Origin: Castor canadensis
Lineage: Eukaryota; Chordata; Mammalia; Rodentia; Castoridae
Assembly (NCBI RefSeq): GCF_047511655.1
Contig: NC_133399.1
Location: 2,049,333-2,113,332, forward strand
Direction: 5' to 3'
Length of the DNA stretch: 64,000 nt
Shown here one piece after another: positions 33,700 through 44,909 of this stretch (the stretch's first letter is position 1; the number at the start of each line of letters is the position of its first letter). Both the position numbers and the translations under genes were made by a program. A model generated the notes under the pieces. It was not told where the DNA came from, searched no databases, and saw nothing but the letters and a program-made list of their open reading frames with translations.

Positions 33700-35440
33700 T
33701 AGCTAAAACAAGAGACAATTCTAGGAAAGCATTTTGAGTCAGTCTCAGTCTCCAATAAGACTGTTGCCATAGCTATCAGATTTTTGTATCTAATAGTTTA
33801 ATCATACAACAGACATACACAAAATTCACCCAGTGACATACAAAACAATTACATTAATTCTGAGTGCTCTCAAAGATATTGAAGGCTTTACATTTAAACT
33901 TGAGGTTGTTTTTTAAAAGAATCTCAAGTAGTAATTTTCATTGGGCTACAGTAGCTTTGTTATTAAGCAAAATGTTAAAGTAAATTTAGGGATCCTAGCC
34001 TTTTGTCTAGGGTTGGCATCCCATATACTTGCAAGGGCAAAGGATTTGGATGCACAAATCCACGATCCTCTTTCATAGTAAAAATTTTTAAATTATAATT
34101 TGTATGCCAGGCTGAAAAAAATGGCAGAATGTTGTGGTTCAAAGGATTGCATCCCCATTGAAACTGGTGCTAGAAAGCATAGAAAGGGTAGAAAAATTAA
34201 CTCCTGAAGAGTTAATCTTAGGCAAGGGCCCTGGTGAAGAAATTCCCAGTGCCTTATTGAATCCATAGCAGAACTCAGGGAGGCTGTCCTTTTGCCTGTT
34301 AGCGAATGCCATAACCTAGGAAACTGAGATTTTAAGTTGAAATACATGGGGCATTTTTAGACCTAGAATTGAAATTCTGTCTTTGTTCCCTCCAGTCTGT
34401 ATACAAGTGGGGCTGAGGACATAGGATATAGGGAAACCTCAGACATGTCCCATAGCATTTGCAGTTGGTGAGATTGTGATGAATTTGGAAATACAAACTG
34501 GCCTGTTTGGTTCAATGGTTACAACTGTCTAACTTATATAGAGGCCAAATCATCTTAAAATATAAAATTAGCCTTTTTTTTTCCTTGTCAGAAAAATGCA
34601 CTTGTTATTTTTTCTTCATAGTCTAAAAACTATTTTTCACATATAGCATGCACTTTATCTTCTCATTACAGTAACTTAAAAAAAAATTGTTCCCAGATCT
34701 TCAACTTTGAAATGGAATTCTCAGTTACTGGTCTTTGTGAACTCCAGAGTCTGAAGGTTTTGAGGAGACATGCCAATGGATGGCCCCTAAGGACCTTGGA
34801 TGATTTTGAACCATTTTATGCATTGGAAATAGAGTGTTGGAAATTGAGAGAGTTCCAAGGATCCAAACTGAGACAATTTCCATGGGACTTAAGGTCCAAT
34901 ACTGGGACAGTTCCTGTGGGACATAGACTGAGATCCAGGGGTGGTGGGTAATCCCTGCAGTGGCCCTACTTGGTAGGATAGACGTATCAGAGACCAGGAG
35001 CATCCCCACTGCCAACAGCTAACCTATCTGGGCATGCACATAGATCTTTTCTAGGTGTCCCCAGAAAACAGCAGGTGAATCCATCCAGTTGGTGGATGGA
35101 GGGAGTCTCTCCCCCGATAGATCTTTATCGTGGTCCACAGCAGGATGTCCAGGTTAGGACTGCAGAGACACCTGAATGGGGTGACCAACTCACCAAAATT
35201 GAAGATGGGTGTTGGGTGGAAGTTCAGCAATTGGGGAGATGGCCTTTGGAGGAGCCATGAAAGAAAGAAAGGGTGGGAGAGCAGTGAAAAAAAAGGTGGA
35301 GAGACAGCCAGGATGAGGAAGACTTGAGCCTCTACTGAGGATCCAAGAGTGAACCTGGAAAAAGCTGCTCTCCACTGCTTTCCAAGTTGTGAGAGTGGAC
35401 AGCTGGGAGTTGAACCTACAAAACTGACCCAGGTTTCAAC
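33700..35440. other. Unassigned DNA between two LTRs
   Basis: It contains no long frame and no recognisable gag or pol. Next to the right-hand LTR on the minus strand, 'tggtgttgaaacctggg' (plus 35425-35441) could be a primer-binding site. If so, the adjoining DNA would be ERV leader. I cannot confirm this. Confidence 0.3.
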
Positions 35441-35446
35441 ACCATA

Positions 35447-35802
35447 TGTTAGAAATGAAAGAATAGTGTGGAATGGTTAGGCAGGAGATGACTCACATGC
35501 CAACACAGGGTTTATTGTGGAGAAGAGGCTCTGCAGAGGGGGACCCCAGCAAGAAAGCTGAAGCCCACTGCAGCTTACAGACTGAGGGTAGATAAAGGAG
35601 GTGGGTGGAGAAGACCAAAGAAGGTCACTGGATGAGAAAATCCTCAATGACCCCTGACCCTCCTGACATAATGGCTTATGGGTGGGTCATGGCTTAAGGT
35701 GGATGTCTCTTTTTCTTTAGGGCTGGGTGGAGAGTTTTCATAAGTCATCTGCAAAGTGGAATGGGTCCAGTTACAACCTGACTTCCTTTGTTCATCCTAA
35801 CA
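35447..35802 (-). mobile_element. LTR of a medium-age ERV
   Basis: The ends are inverted (plus TGTTAG...CTAACA). The minus strand carries AATAAA (plus 'tttatt' near 35511) about 60 bases from the end. A second copy at 53325-53660 matches at over 90 percent by eye. Both copies sit beside duplicated module G sequence. Confidence 0.8.
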
Positions 35803-36223
35803 GGATGGGCAGGAGGGGTTTGTTGGGGCATGAGAGAAAGAGGGAGGTCTAGTTTTAAATAACATGAAGAAACAAGTAGGAAAAACAACACCAGAAGTCA
35901 TCAGTACAGGGCATGTGACAGCATACAAAGAAGCTGTTTAATGCTAAAAGGACAAGTGTAATAAATTAGAACATTCCAAGTATTGGCAAAAAACACAATT
36001 AGCAAACATGTATAGAATTTCAGGTGACAAATCCATATACCATCAAAACTTCCTACTAAATTTAAACTATTGCTAATTTACAGAGCAGCAATCCTCCATT
36101 ACCCTCTTAAAAGAAAAACTCTGCTGAGAGTAGAAAAAGATAGTGTAACTAATTTATGTAATTAAAATGTACAAAAGATTTTCTGTCCTCCCATCATTAG
36201 GGATAAGGTTTATGGGCTTGAGC

Positions 36224-36309
36224 ATTCTTCCTTCCATTCTTCCTTCCTTCCTTCCTTCCTTCCTTCCTTCCTTCCTCCCTCCCTCCCTCCTTTCCTTTCC
36301 TTTCCTTTC

Positions 36310-36350
<41 letters not shown>

Positions 36351-36370
36351 CTCTTTCTTTCTTTCTTTAG
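36224..36370 (+). repeat. Compound (TTCC)n-(TTTCC)n-(TC)n microsatellite
   Basis: About 145 bases of pure pyrimidine repeats. It is absent from the paralogous site near 55060, where the SINE begins directly, so it grew from the SINE's tail after the duplication. Confidence 0.92.
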
Positions 36371-36560
36371 GCAGTACTGGGGCTTGAACTCAGGGCCATC
36401 TACTTGAGCCACTCAATCAACCCTATTTTTGTGAAGGATTTTTGGAGAGAGGGTCTCATGAACTATTTGCCTGGGCTGATAGCACAATCCTCCTGACCTC
36501 TGCCTCTTGAATAGCAAGGATTACAGGCATGAGCCACTGGTTCCTGTCTCGAGTATTTTT
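36371..36560 (-). mobile_element. 7SL-tRNA dimer SINE
   Basis: Plus-strand 'gtactggggcttgaactcag' begins the reversed tRNA half and the 7SL half follows. The same element is at 55060-55240. Confidence 0.85.
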
Positions 36561-36689
36561 TAAGAAAATATCTGTTGATCCAGGAACTGTTGTCATGCAC
36601 CCACCTTAACATTAAGTGGGATAATCAGAATCATCTGGTGACATTTTGGGACCTTGTTAGGGTATGTCAATCTTCAATGTGAGTTGGAA

Positions 36690-37260
36690 AGTTTTAATTA
36701 CAAAGTGTGTTCTCAGAATCCTTATGATCTCTTCCTCCATGTTAGGTTTTCTTTGTATATCCACATGGTTACTGCCTAACTTGTACCTAGTAAATCTATC
36801 CAAAATATATTATTTCCTTGACGAACTTTGCCTCACTCTCACTCTACTTGTATATTTTCAGTGAGTTCATCTCACACAAGAACTAGGGACCAAGAATGGA
36901 CACTCTGGTAACATTGCCAAACATTCAACAAAGAACCTCAATGTTGTAACCAGTGTTGTATTTCTTTGCTATCACTTCTGACAACAAATACACAGTATTG
37001 TTAATAACAACCAATTTTCAAAAACCAACTGGGTTTGATACAATTCAGTTCGGACACCACTCATTCTTAGTACACTCCCTACAACTTCTGGGCATTGGTT
37101 CAAAAGATAATAGGCCATACTTTATGTTTGCTCTCTGGTAACCAGTCACCTTCCTAAAGACCTAGAGAGGTAGCACACTCGTTAGACTAAAGTAAACAGA
37201 GCCTGAATGGGGTTTATCAAACACAACTACATATACCCAGAATTCCCTACATGGTGTCCC
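36690..37260. repeat. Duplicated module C, copy 1
   Basis: This aligns with 46560-47150 and 62200-62780. All three share 'tatatccac-tggt-actgcctaac' and the 'caccctgagacaa' type block. No coding content was seen. Confidence 0.75.
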
Positions 37261-37560
37261 ATTGAGAACTCTTGACAGAAAAGAAGTGAAAAAGAGTGGC
37301 AAATATACTGAAGTGGATTGATATTCAAAATTAGCAATTTGGTAGGAGGCAGAGGACCAAAGTAGGATTGCAGACCATGTTGCAATACAACAGGAAATCA
37401 ACAGCAAAGGCGTAGTTGGAAAACCTCCAGGAGAGGTTAAATCTCCAATAGAGATTAAAATATACATTTTTAAGTAACAGATGCATCTCAACAGACATTT
37501 AAGTATTTCAAAGTATATGAAAACTGCTACAGCAAATCCTCTTTCCATAAGGTCAGGTAC
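37260..37560. other. Non-coding DNA between modules C and A
   Basis: No feature was recognised. The minus-strand frame 37548-37162 of 128 codons has no family resemblance that I can name. Confidence 0.35.
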
Positions 37561-38770
37561 TGCCTACATCTGTAATTAGTTTTTGAACATATGGTATAGA
37601 CACACACGAGAACAAAATTTATGTCAGAGAGGACAAAAATTTCAAACCCTTAGTAGTTTGAAATAGTTCACGTTCTTCATGAACTTCAAATGCATTTGCA
37701 ATGCCTTTCCCATGAGTTGGGCAATGCAAAGATAGATGTAAATTTAGGGATTTATAATATCCCTAAAAGTTAAGGTATAGGGGCCCTCAATTTGAGAGCC
37801 CATTTTCAAATATTTAGGCAATTCAGGGCAATCAGCTCTCCCCTGTGGATATTAGAGAAAGTGAGAACTTTAAAGACCACAGCTCCTCCCATGCAGTAAC
37901 CCACAACCTTTGCCTACTGTCTGTTGAGAAGTAGTGGGGTCAGGTGTAGAGTGCCCTGAGAGGGCTCTGGGCCTGGGGCAAGTTGCCTGCACATAGAGGG
38001 CAAGTTGCTAGAATTCACTGTAGAGTTCACTGTAGACCAAAACTGCAGCAATGCTCACAGTCTCCAGAGGTGAAGAGGGGAGGCCTGTGATCTAAAGCAA
38101 TCATTTCTGGATAGTTGTAATCTTCTGATCTTCCCAGGGCTGAGGACACCAGTCACAAACTCACCATTTCAGCTTCTGTGGTGTTTAGAGTTCTTCCCAC
38201 TCTCCTGGTGCCACCTACAGGTCAAAATAGGAGAGACTGAGTCATGCAGAATTGCTCTCGGCCAACACAGCATGATTCAGAAAATAGCAGAGCCAGGAAG
38301 GCATTTCCTGTGTTAACTAACTTGTAAAGTCCCTGATTCATCAGTTCTTACAGTTTCTTCTCATCAGTCCTTTTAATTGGTTAAAGATCTGGGCCCCATA
38401 CCCTGAGATATGAGTTACAGGATAAGTGCTTCCCTACTTGGCATAATAGCAGGACCAAATACCAGATTCCATCCACAGTCCTCAGTAGTCCAGGCTTCCT
38501 CCTTGGTCCTGACCCAGCCTAGTGTTGATATTCACTGTACTTAAGTAGATCCTCCTCTTCAGAATGGACACTGCTTCTTCCACTGGGAGCTGGGACCAGG
38601 AATATCCTGAGACACTTGCATGCTCATTTTCCCAATGGGAAAGACTATGATCTCAGAGAAGGAGTGGTTCCTAGGCCAGGTTAGGGGAGAACTCACTGGA
38701 CTAGGAGGAGAGTCCTGGTTTTGCAATATTGCATGTTCCCTGGTCATAAGATAACCATAGTTGTGAAAGA
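37560..38770 (-). repeat. Duplicated module A, copy 5
   Basis: The best preserved A copy. On the minus strand, in order, it has a CCAAT (plus ATTGG 38376-38380), then about 210 bases on a first-exon end with ATG and GTGAGT (38165), then the intron block with 'gtaaatttagggattta' (37738-37754). Confidence 0.75.
38165..38240 (-). other. KRAB-ZNF first-exon end with intact ATG and donor
   Basis: The minus strand reads 'cacagaagctgaaatg' followed by GTGAGTTTG, a near-perfect donor. It lies 16.8 kb upstream of the KRAB exon on the same strand, and joining the two gives M-E-P-L in frame. It is the best candidate in the window for the gene's first exon. The 5' end is unknown, and a gene lying elsewhere could equally own it. 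Confidence 0.55.
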
Positions 38771-38904
38771 TTCCAGGGAGAACACATGGATGTATTAAAG
38801 AATTTTATCATATGTGAGGGAGGGAACCCCAGTGTGTGCTGTGATCTCTGCCAAAGGCAGATGAATAGTAGTGAGCAGGGGACAATTAGGGTGGGCTTTG
38901 TGTT

Positions 38905-39110
38905 TCCAGACTTTTGGAGCTGGGGGGGCAGTAATAAAGTTTGAACTCAAAACCTCATGCTTGCAGGGCAGATGACCTAACCACTGGAGTCATTCCATCA
39001 GCCCTTTCCTCTGTTGGATATTTCAGAGATTTGCTCCCATGAACTAACCATATCCTCCTGATCTCTTCCTCCTGAGCAGCAAGGATAACAGGTGTGAGTC
39101 ACTGGCATGT
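38905..39110 (-). mobile_element. 7SL-tRNA dimer SINE
   Basis: The reversed tRNA half ('tttgaactcaaaacctcatg') is followed by the 7SL half ('aaggataacaggtgtgagtc'). It is orthologous in position to the SINE at 8380-8590. Confidence 0.8.
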
Positions 39111-39114
39111 GGCA

Positions 39115-39290
39115 AAGACTTTGAAGCACTTGGTAACCTGTGGGAGGGGAAAGACTTGGCCAGTTTCTGATGGCCAATGATACATGAGGAGGGATTAGCA
39201 TGGTCTCCAGGTCTGGGGTGGTGGCTCAGGCTCAGGCATGAACAATCTGTGCATATTTGTAATCAAAGGGAGCCTTGATACCTATTAAAA
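39115..39290. repeat. Duplicated segment shared with 8590-8760
   Basis: The outer flank of module A copy 5, present also beside the large L1. Confidence 0.65.
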
Positions 39291-39299
39291 ATTATTTTG

Positions 39300-39515
39300 T
39301 AGGCAGGGGTGCTGATGACTCATACCTGTAATTCTGACTACCCAGGAGGCAGAGATCCAGAGGATCTGGCTTCAAAGAAAGTTCTGGACAAATAGTTCTG
39401 GGGACCCTATCTTGAAAAAACCACTGTATAAAAGGAATGGTGGGGTGGTTCACGTGGTAAGAGCATTGGCCTAGCAAACATAAAGCCCTGAGTTCAAACT
39501 CCAGTGCCACTAATT
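39300..39515 (+). mobile_element. 7SL-tRNA dimer SINE
   Basis: The head has 'catacctgtaattctgacta', followed by the linker 'atcttgaaaaaacc' and a tRNA half with 'gagttcaaactccagtgcc'. Confidence 0.85.
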
Positions 39516-39744
39516 TTTTTTCTTGCAATTGAGAGTTTCATGGAGAGAGAAAAAAATGTTTACTGTGAAATTTAATGTTATATTATCAAAGTCTCAGTCT
39601 CTTCCTATCTTAGCCTGCCTTAATAGCCCACTTCAGGAAATTGGGATCAGGTACTTGGCTTGATGGATGAGAATTTCACACACCAGATCTCTCTGTGGAA
39701 AACCCTCTGGACCCCCAAAGCCTCTTGGAAAGGAGTGGAGTCAA

Positions 39745-40094
39745 TGTAGCTTTTGTGCAACAGCCCTAACAGAGATTGCAACCACCCAAGAGGACAGTTG
39801 CTGAACTCCCCTGTTCCCTCTCTGCATGGGACCAGGAAGACCCAGTCCCAAGAACATGATGTTCCATACTTGGGCTCGTAGCCATAGCAATGTGACAGCC
39901 AATCCCAGTACAGAAATCAAAGGAAACCTGGCGACTCCCACGTACTCCTTCCTGTTTTGCTGCACTGCTTAAATACACTCTTCAGAAAATAAACTACACC
40001 ACTGCTGCCCAGCACAACCTGAGTTCGTGTCGTTATTCACCACTCAAGCACCTAAGGCCAGAGCTGGAGCCCCCACAGCAGCTGGACTGTGGCA
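39745..40094 (+). mobile_element. 5' LTR of a betaretrovirus-like ERV
   Basis: The LTR begins TG and ends CA, about 350 bases. It has a TATA-like 'ttaaata' (39969-39975) and AATAAA (39988-39993), both at sensible spacing. The last 80 bases recur at 44826-44904 at the other end of the pol region. The start is the less certain end. Confidence 0.7.
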
Positions 40095-40379
40095 AGTGGA
40101 GTCATGACTCAGATCAGCTCTGAACATCTTGGCAGTATAATTCAAGGAGGGACAGGTTCGCTGTGGAGCCCCAACAAAAGGTATCATGAATCATAAGTTG
40201 GGGGATGGAATGGGGAACTCACTGAGTTCAGAACATGGGCATTTCTTACACCTACTGCACTGTTTGCTAAAAAGTAAGGGTGTGTCTTACACCCAGGGAC
40301 AAATTGAGATTTTATAGAGACAGATATCCTATTTAATCCTTGGTTTCCTGAGCATGTAACTTTGGATCCTGATAGCTGG

Positions 40380-41815
40380 AAGCAGATGAGAAAATGTAAA
40401 AAGAGCTCACCAAAGAAGGAAAAATACTGCTATTCATTTTTTTGGCATGTGGTCCTCTATTCATTATTGCTTGGGACCTCTAGCAGATCATTCTAAAGAG
40501 GCTCATGAATAAAGTCTTTCAGAGCACAATAAGGAAGACGATAGGAAAGATAATAAGAAGGACAATAAAGAGGAGGAAAAGCCTCCCCCACAAAAACTTG
40601 TAAAATTTCAGTTTTCCAATATGGAAGATTGTGCACCACCTTATGCTGACCTTTACCCATCACCGGCCCCATTTCAGGTTGATCCTTAGACCGGTGTCAT
40701 ACGTAAGGCAAGGACAAAAAGGAGAGAGGAAAATGAAGAAGTTTCCCTAGAAACAACTTTCAGGCAATTCTTATTGGAGGATGGGAATAATGACCCTTCT
40801 CCTCCACCTTTCCTCTTTCATCTTCAGAGAACCCTCTGGCCCTTCCAGTCATCCTGGGGCCTCAGGGACAATGACAGCATGAGCCCATTTCTCTTGAGAT
40901 AGTTAGAAGATTTAGAGATTCAGTCAGGGAGAATGGGACTAATGGTCCCTACACTCTTACTCTATTGGAAAATCTGAGTCGAGAAATTTGTACACCATGG
41001 GACTCCAAGCATTGAGCCCAAGCTTGCATTAGCCCTGGTGATTTCCTCATATGGAAAGAAAAATATCATGATGGATGTGATGAACAGGCACAAAAATATA
41101 GGAATACAGGGGTTCCTTTAACTAGGACCAACTGCAGGGGGTTGGTCCATTTGCTGGTGCCCTTCAACAGATGCAAGGCACATCCCAATATTTTGATCAG
41201 GTAAGAATTTGTGCCAAGAGAGCTTGGAGTAGCCTCCCTGACTCTGGCAGAGAATCAACTGAAAGTTTCTTGCAACTAAAACAAAAGGCCAATGAGCCGT
41301 GGGCTGAATTCTTGGCCCATGTAAAATGTGCTATCAGCCACAAAATTCAACATGCAGATGCACAAAGGTTCTTGGTTTGCCAAATTGCATATGAGGGGGG
41401 CAACCAAAGAATGTAAACAAGCTATCAGACCAGTAAAGAATGGAGATCTTTCCACTTGGGTTTCTCCTACCCAGGATATTGTCACCCAAACATATATGGC
41501 CACCAGTCTTGTGGTTGCCCTAACAAATGGGAGCCCTACTGTTTCCCACATTACATGCTTTGGATGTGGACAAAAAGGCCACTGGAAAGGGACTGACTTG
41601 AGGGCAAAGGTTACCAGGGCCCCATGCATGTCCCACCAGGAGGAAAACCTTCTAAAATGTGCCCACGATGCAATAAAGGCTCTCATTGGACTAAAGATTG
41701 TAAATCCAAATATCATTCTGATGGGTGAAACAGAACTGTGGGCAACCTTCAGCCCCCAACAAAGGAGGAACAACTTCCTGTATCCAGTGGGAAAATTTCC
41801 CGAGTTCAGGATTTA
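40380..41815 (+). pseudogene. ERV gag remnant
   Basis: Gag builds the virus particle. Pieces in order are an acidic, proline-rich segment with a PPYADLYP motif (near 40634-40660), which resembles late-domain regions; a capsid C-terminal piece with a major-homology-like block (41270-41330); and two CCHC knuckles (41556 onward and 41659 onward). The knuckles lie in different frames, and the first lacks its final Cys. Several stops interrupt the region, so no complete Gag can be made. Confidence 0.75.
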
Positions 41816-42089
41816 ATCTCCTGGTCTTAGAGGCATTAACCATCTCTCAGGTAATATACCAGTCCCGGTAACATGTCATTTCTATAACTCTGTAAAAGAA
41901 TTAACAGGAATAGTCATGGGGACTGAAAAATTTCTTCAAGGACTAACTATGCATCCTTATTCTACTATGTTGCAATCCAAGTCTCCAACAATAGTCTATG
42001 TTTCTAGCTCTAGGCAATGGTTGGGATTAGAGAAGGATGCCAAGATTGCAATATTTTTGCCTTTACCATCTGAGACCTCTCCTCAAATA

Positions 42090-42330
42090 TATTGGACTCA
42101 ACCTGAATAGTTTTTCGAGGTCTTCTAGACACAGGAGCAGTTCAGAGTGTTATCCCTCAATCATTATGGCCTAAATATTGGGAAACAAAAAGAGGAACCA
42201 TAGTACCAGGAGTAGGGGGACCACAATTAGCCAAAGTTAGTGCAGAGGTACTCCAATGGGAGGATGAAGAAGGCAATTCAGGGACTTTTCAACCTTTCAT
42301 AAAATTACAGGACTATAAATGAGCTTATGG
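42090..42330 (+). pseudogene. ERV protease remnant
   Basis: The aspartic protease active-site motif DTGA is visible at 42128-42139, followed by a VIPQS-type strand. A stop ends the frame near 42320, and the expected G-patch or linker to RT is not clear. Confidence 0.7.
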
Positions 42331-42469
42331 GGGAGAGACATAATGCAACAATTGCACAAGACTCTCACCAAGCACAAAGCTCAACCTTGGGAGGAGGCTC
42401 TTTTCCAGGTTCAACAAGATAGGATAGTCATGAGGCCTTGGTTACTGTAACCACCCCCCCTCCTAGGGG

Positions 42470-43760
42470 CCACTGAGATGATGTCCCGGCCCACAGCTAT
42501 ACCACTTAAATGGTTGATGAGTGAGCCTGTATGGGTTGATCAGTGGCCACTTTTGGGGAAAAAATTCCAACAGGCTCATATTTTGGTACAACAACAAGAA
42601 CAAGCTGGACATGTGGAGCCTTCTAATAGTCCATGGAATAGTCCTAATTTTGTAATAGAAAATCAGGCCAAAGGAAAGTATACATTAATACATGACCTTT
42701 GAGGTATTAATAAAGCCATGCAAGCCATGGGAGCTTTATAACCAGCCATTCCCTTCTCCTGCCATGATTCCTGCAGGATTTGCAATTATAATTATAGATT
42801 TAAAAGATTGCTTTTTCACTATCCCATTACATAACAATGATAAGGAAAAATTTGCCTTTACTTTGCATCCATTAATAATGAAAAACCAGCTCAACAATAT
42901 CAGTGGAAAGCATTACCTCAAGGTATGAAAAACAGTCCCACCATATGTCAGGCCTATGTCCATGCAGCTCTTACACTCTTCTATAAAAATGGCCACAAAT
43001 GAAATGTTTTCATTATATGGATGATCTTTTAATTGCTCATCCCTCATTTGCACTATTACAGTAGGCCCTCAGAGACTTAGAAAGATGCCTAGCCAAGGAA
43101 GGGTTAAGTATAGCTCCTGACAAACCACAGCTCTGTCCACCATTCAAATATTTGGGACATAGTTGATAATATAGTTAAACCTCTGAAACCAAAATTAGAC
43201 ATAAAAGAAGTTAAGACATTAAATGAACTACAGACACTATTAGGAAATGCTAATTGGATTCGGCCTTTTCTTAAGATTCCCTCGGACTCTTTAAAACCTG
43301 TATTTGAGCTATTAAAAAGTGACTCACAATTAACCTCATTAAGAAAATTAACTCCAGAAGCACAACAGGCTATACAACTTGTTGAAATGATTCTTCAACA
43401 TAACTTCAACAACAGGATAAACTACAGTCAACCCCTCCAGCTAGTCATATTTGGTACTCCAACTACTCCAACAGGGACTATTATACAATAGCCAAATAAA
43501 ATGATAGAGATGCTCTCTACCCATAACACAACCCATAGAATTATTACTCCCTATTTACAAGAGGTAATATATCTAATTATGAAGGGAAGACAAAAATACA
43601 AACAATTGTTTGGCAATGATCCCTCACTCATAGTTACTCCCTTCACCAATATTCAGATATGCTATATCAACAAAACTATTTATGGCAAATTGCAAATAGT
43701 AATTACTCAGGACAATTTGACAAGCACTATCCCAAACACCCTACCATAAAATTTTTAACT
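42470..43760 (+). pseudogene. ERV reverse transcriptase remnant
   Basis: The N-terminal PLKW block (near 42500), the SPWNSP block (near 42640) and the catalytic YMDD (43014-43025) are in the right order but in different frames, with stops at 42702, 42928 and elsewhere. YMDD with these blocks fits class II (beta-like) retroviruses. It is not functional. Confidence 0.85.
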
Positions 43761-43799
43761 TCTCAGGCCTGGATTCTACTTTGCATTATAGCCACCAAA

Positions 43800-44210
43800 C
43801 CCCTAGCCAATACAATCACAGTGTGTACTAATGGTACCAGTAAAGGGAGAGCCAGATATATCATTTACTCCCCTTTGTGGTCATTGTGAGAACAAATAAA
43901 TATTGCAACTCCAGGGGCAACTGCACAACATGCTGAAATCTTAGTTCTTGCAGCTCTGCGAGCTCTCCCTGGTCCAGTCAATATAGTTTCAGACTCCCAC
44001 TATGTAATTAAAGCCACTAACTCCACTGAAACAACTAGACTAATAGGAGATCCCAATTCTACCATTTTTCAGTTACTCACACAGACTCAATTGGTCATTC
44101 AGGCTTGTACTTCTCCATTCTTTATTACACATATCTGTTCACATACAGGCCAAGGGAAATCAAGCAGTAGACCAGCTCATCTCCTTCACTGCTGTTGAGA
44201 ACTCTCAAAA
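43800..44210 (+). pseudogene. ERV RNase H remnant
   Basis: A TNGTSKG block (near 43830) stands where catalytic Asp is normal. A later AEIL and an SDSHYV block carry the next acidic residues. There is a stop near 43888. Confidence 0.7.
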
Positions 44211-44214
44211 TCCT

Positions 44215-44820
44215 TCTTCCATTTTCCAACAGACCTTACAAAGCCACTCTTTACTACACCAGAATGCTAACATATTACACAAACAATTCCCAACCTTAAC
44301 TCGAGACCAATGCAAACATACTATTAGGGCCTGCCCCACCTGCAGTGCTCTTCTACGTTTGGGCCCTAATACTGGAATCAACCCTCATGGTATAAAAGCA
44401 AACCATATCTGGCAAACTGAGGTCACTCATAGTCTCCAGTTTGGCACCTTAAAATATGTTCATGTGACAGTGGACACATACTCTGGTGTCCTCTTTGCCT
44501 CAGCCCACACAGGAGAAACTACCAAACATGCCCTTGGTCACCTGCTTCGTGCTTTTGTAACCTTCAGAATTCCAAAGTCCATAAAGATGGACAACGGTCC
44601 CTCCCATACAAGTAAAACATTTCAAGAATTCTGTATATTATGAGACATCACTCACAATACTGAGATTCCTTACAATCCTCAAGGGGAAGCCATTGTAGAA
44701 TGACAACATCAAAGGATCAAAAACCAACTTTTTAAAATAAAAAAGGGGGAGTTCACCCCCAAGTCTCCACATACCCAATTACATCCTATTAACATTAAAT
44801 ATTTTTCACTTGATGATAAA
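44215..44820 (+). pseudogene. ERV integrase remnant
   Basis: Integrase inserts viral DNA into chromosomes. The zinc-binding HHCC region (His pair near 44261-44283, CPTC at 44333-44344) is followed by the core. In the core TEVTH stands where Asp is usual, MDNGPSH is intact and a GEAIVE block follows after a stop at 44641. The frame runs into the truncated LTR. There is no env. Confidence 0.85.
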
Positions 44821-44825
44821 GGCAC

Positions 44826-44904
44826 GGCACCAAGTTCATGTCATTATTTGCTGCCCGAGCACCAAGGCGAGAGCTGGAGCCCTTGCTGCAGCTGGACTGA
44901 GGCA
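44826..44904 (+). mobile_element. Truncated 3' LTR (last ~80 bases only)
   Basis: It matches 40010-40094 from 'gttcrtgtcrttatt' to the terminal 'ggca'. The U3, TATA and AATAAA parts are missing, as are env and the polypurine tract, so one deletion or recombination removed everything between integrase and U5. Confidence 0.8.
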
Positions 44905-44909
44905 TCTCT

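Larger units (their letters stand above)
35803..36690. repeat. Duplicated module G, copy 1
   Basis: This aligns with 54648-55400 at high identity, including 'acagcatacaaagaagctgt' and 'acattttgggaccttgttag'. The main difference is the pyrimidine microsatellite at 36224-36370. Confidence 0.85.

Noticed and set aside
36167-36412. Two frames over the pyrimidine microsatellite
   Set aside because: Pure simple-repeat translation.
37162-37548. 128-codon minus-strand frame rich in hydrophobic residues
   Set aside because: It is A/T-rich antisense to module C and its flank. The other C copies do not preserve it, so a membrane protein is not supported.
42478-44643. Treating the open pieces of pol as working genes
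   Set aside because: Stops and frame changes separate all domains, and several catalytic positions are altered.
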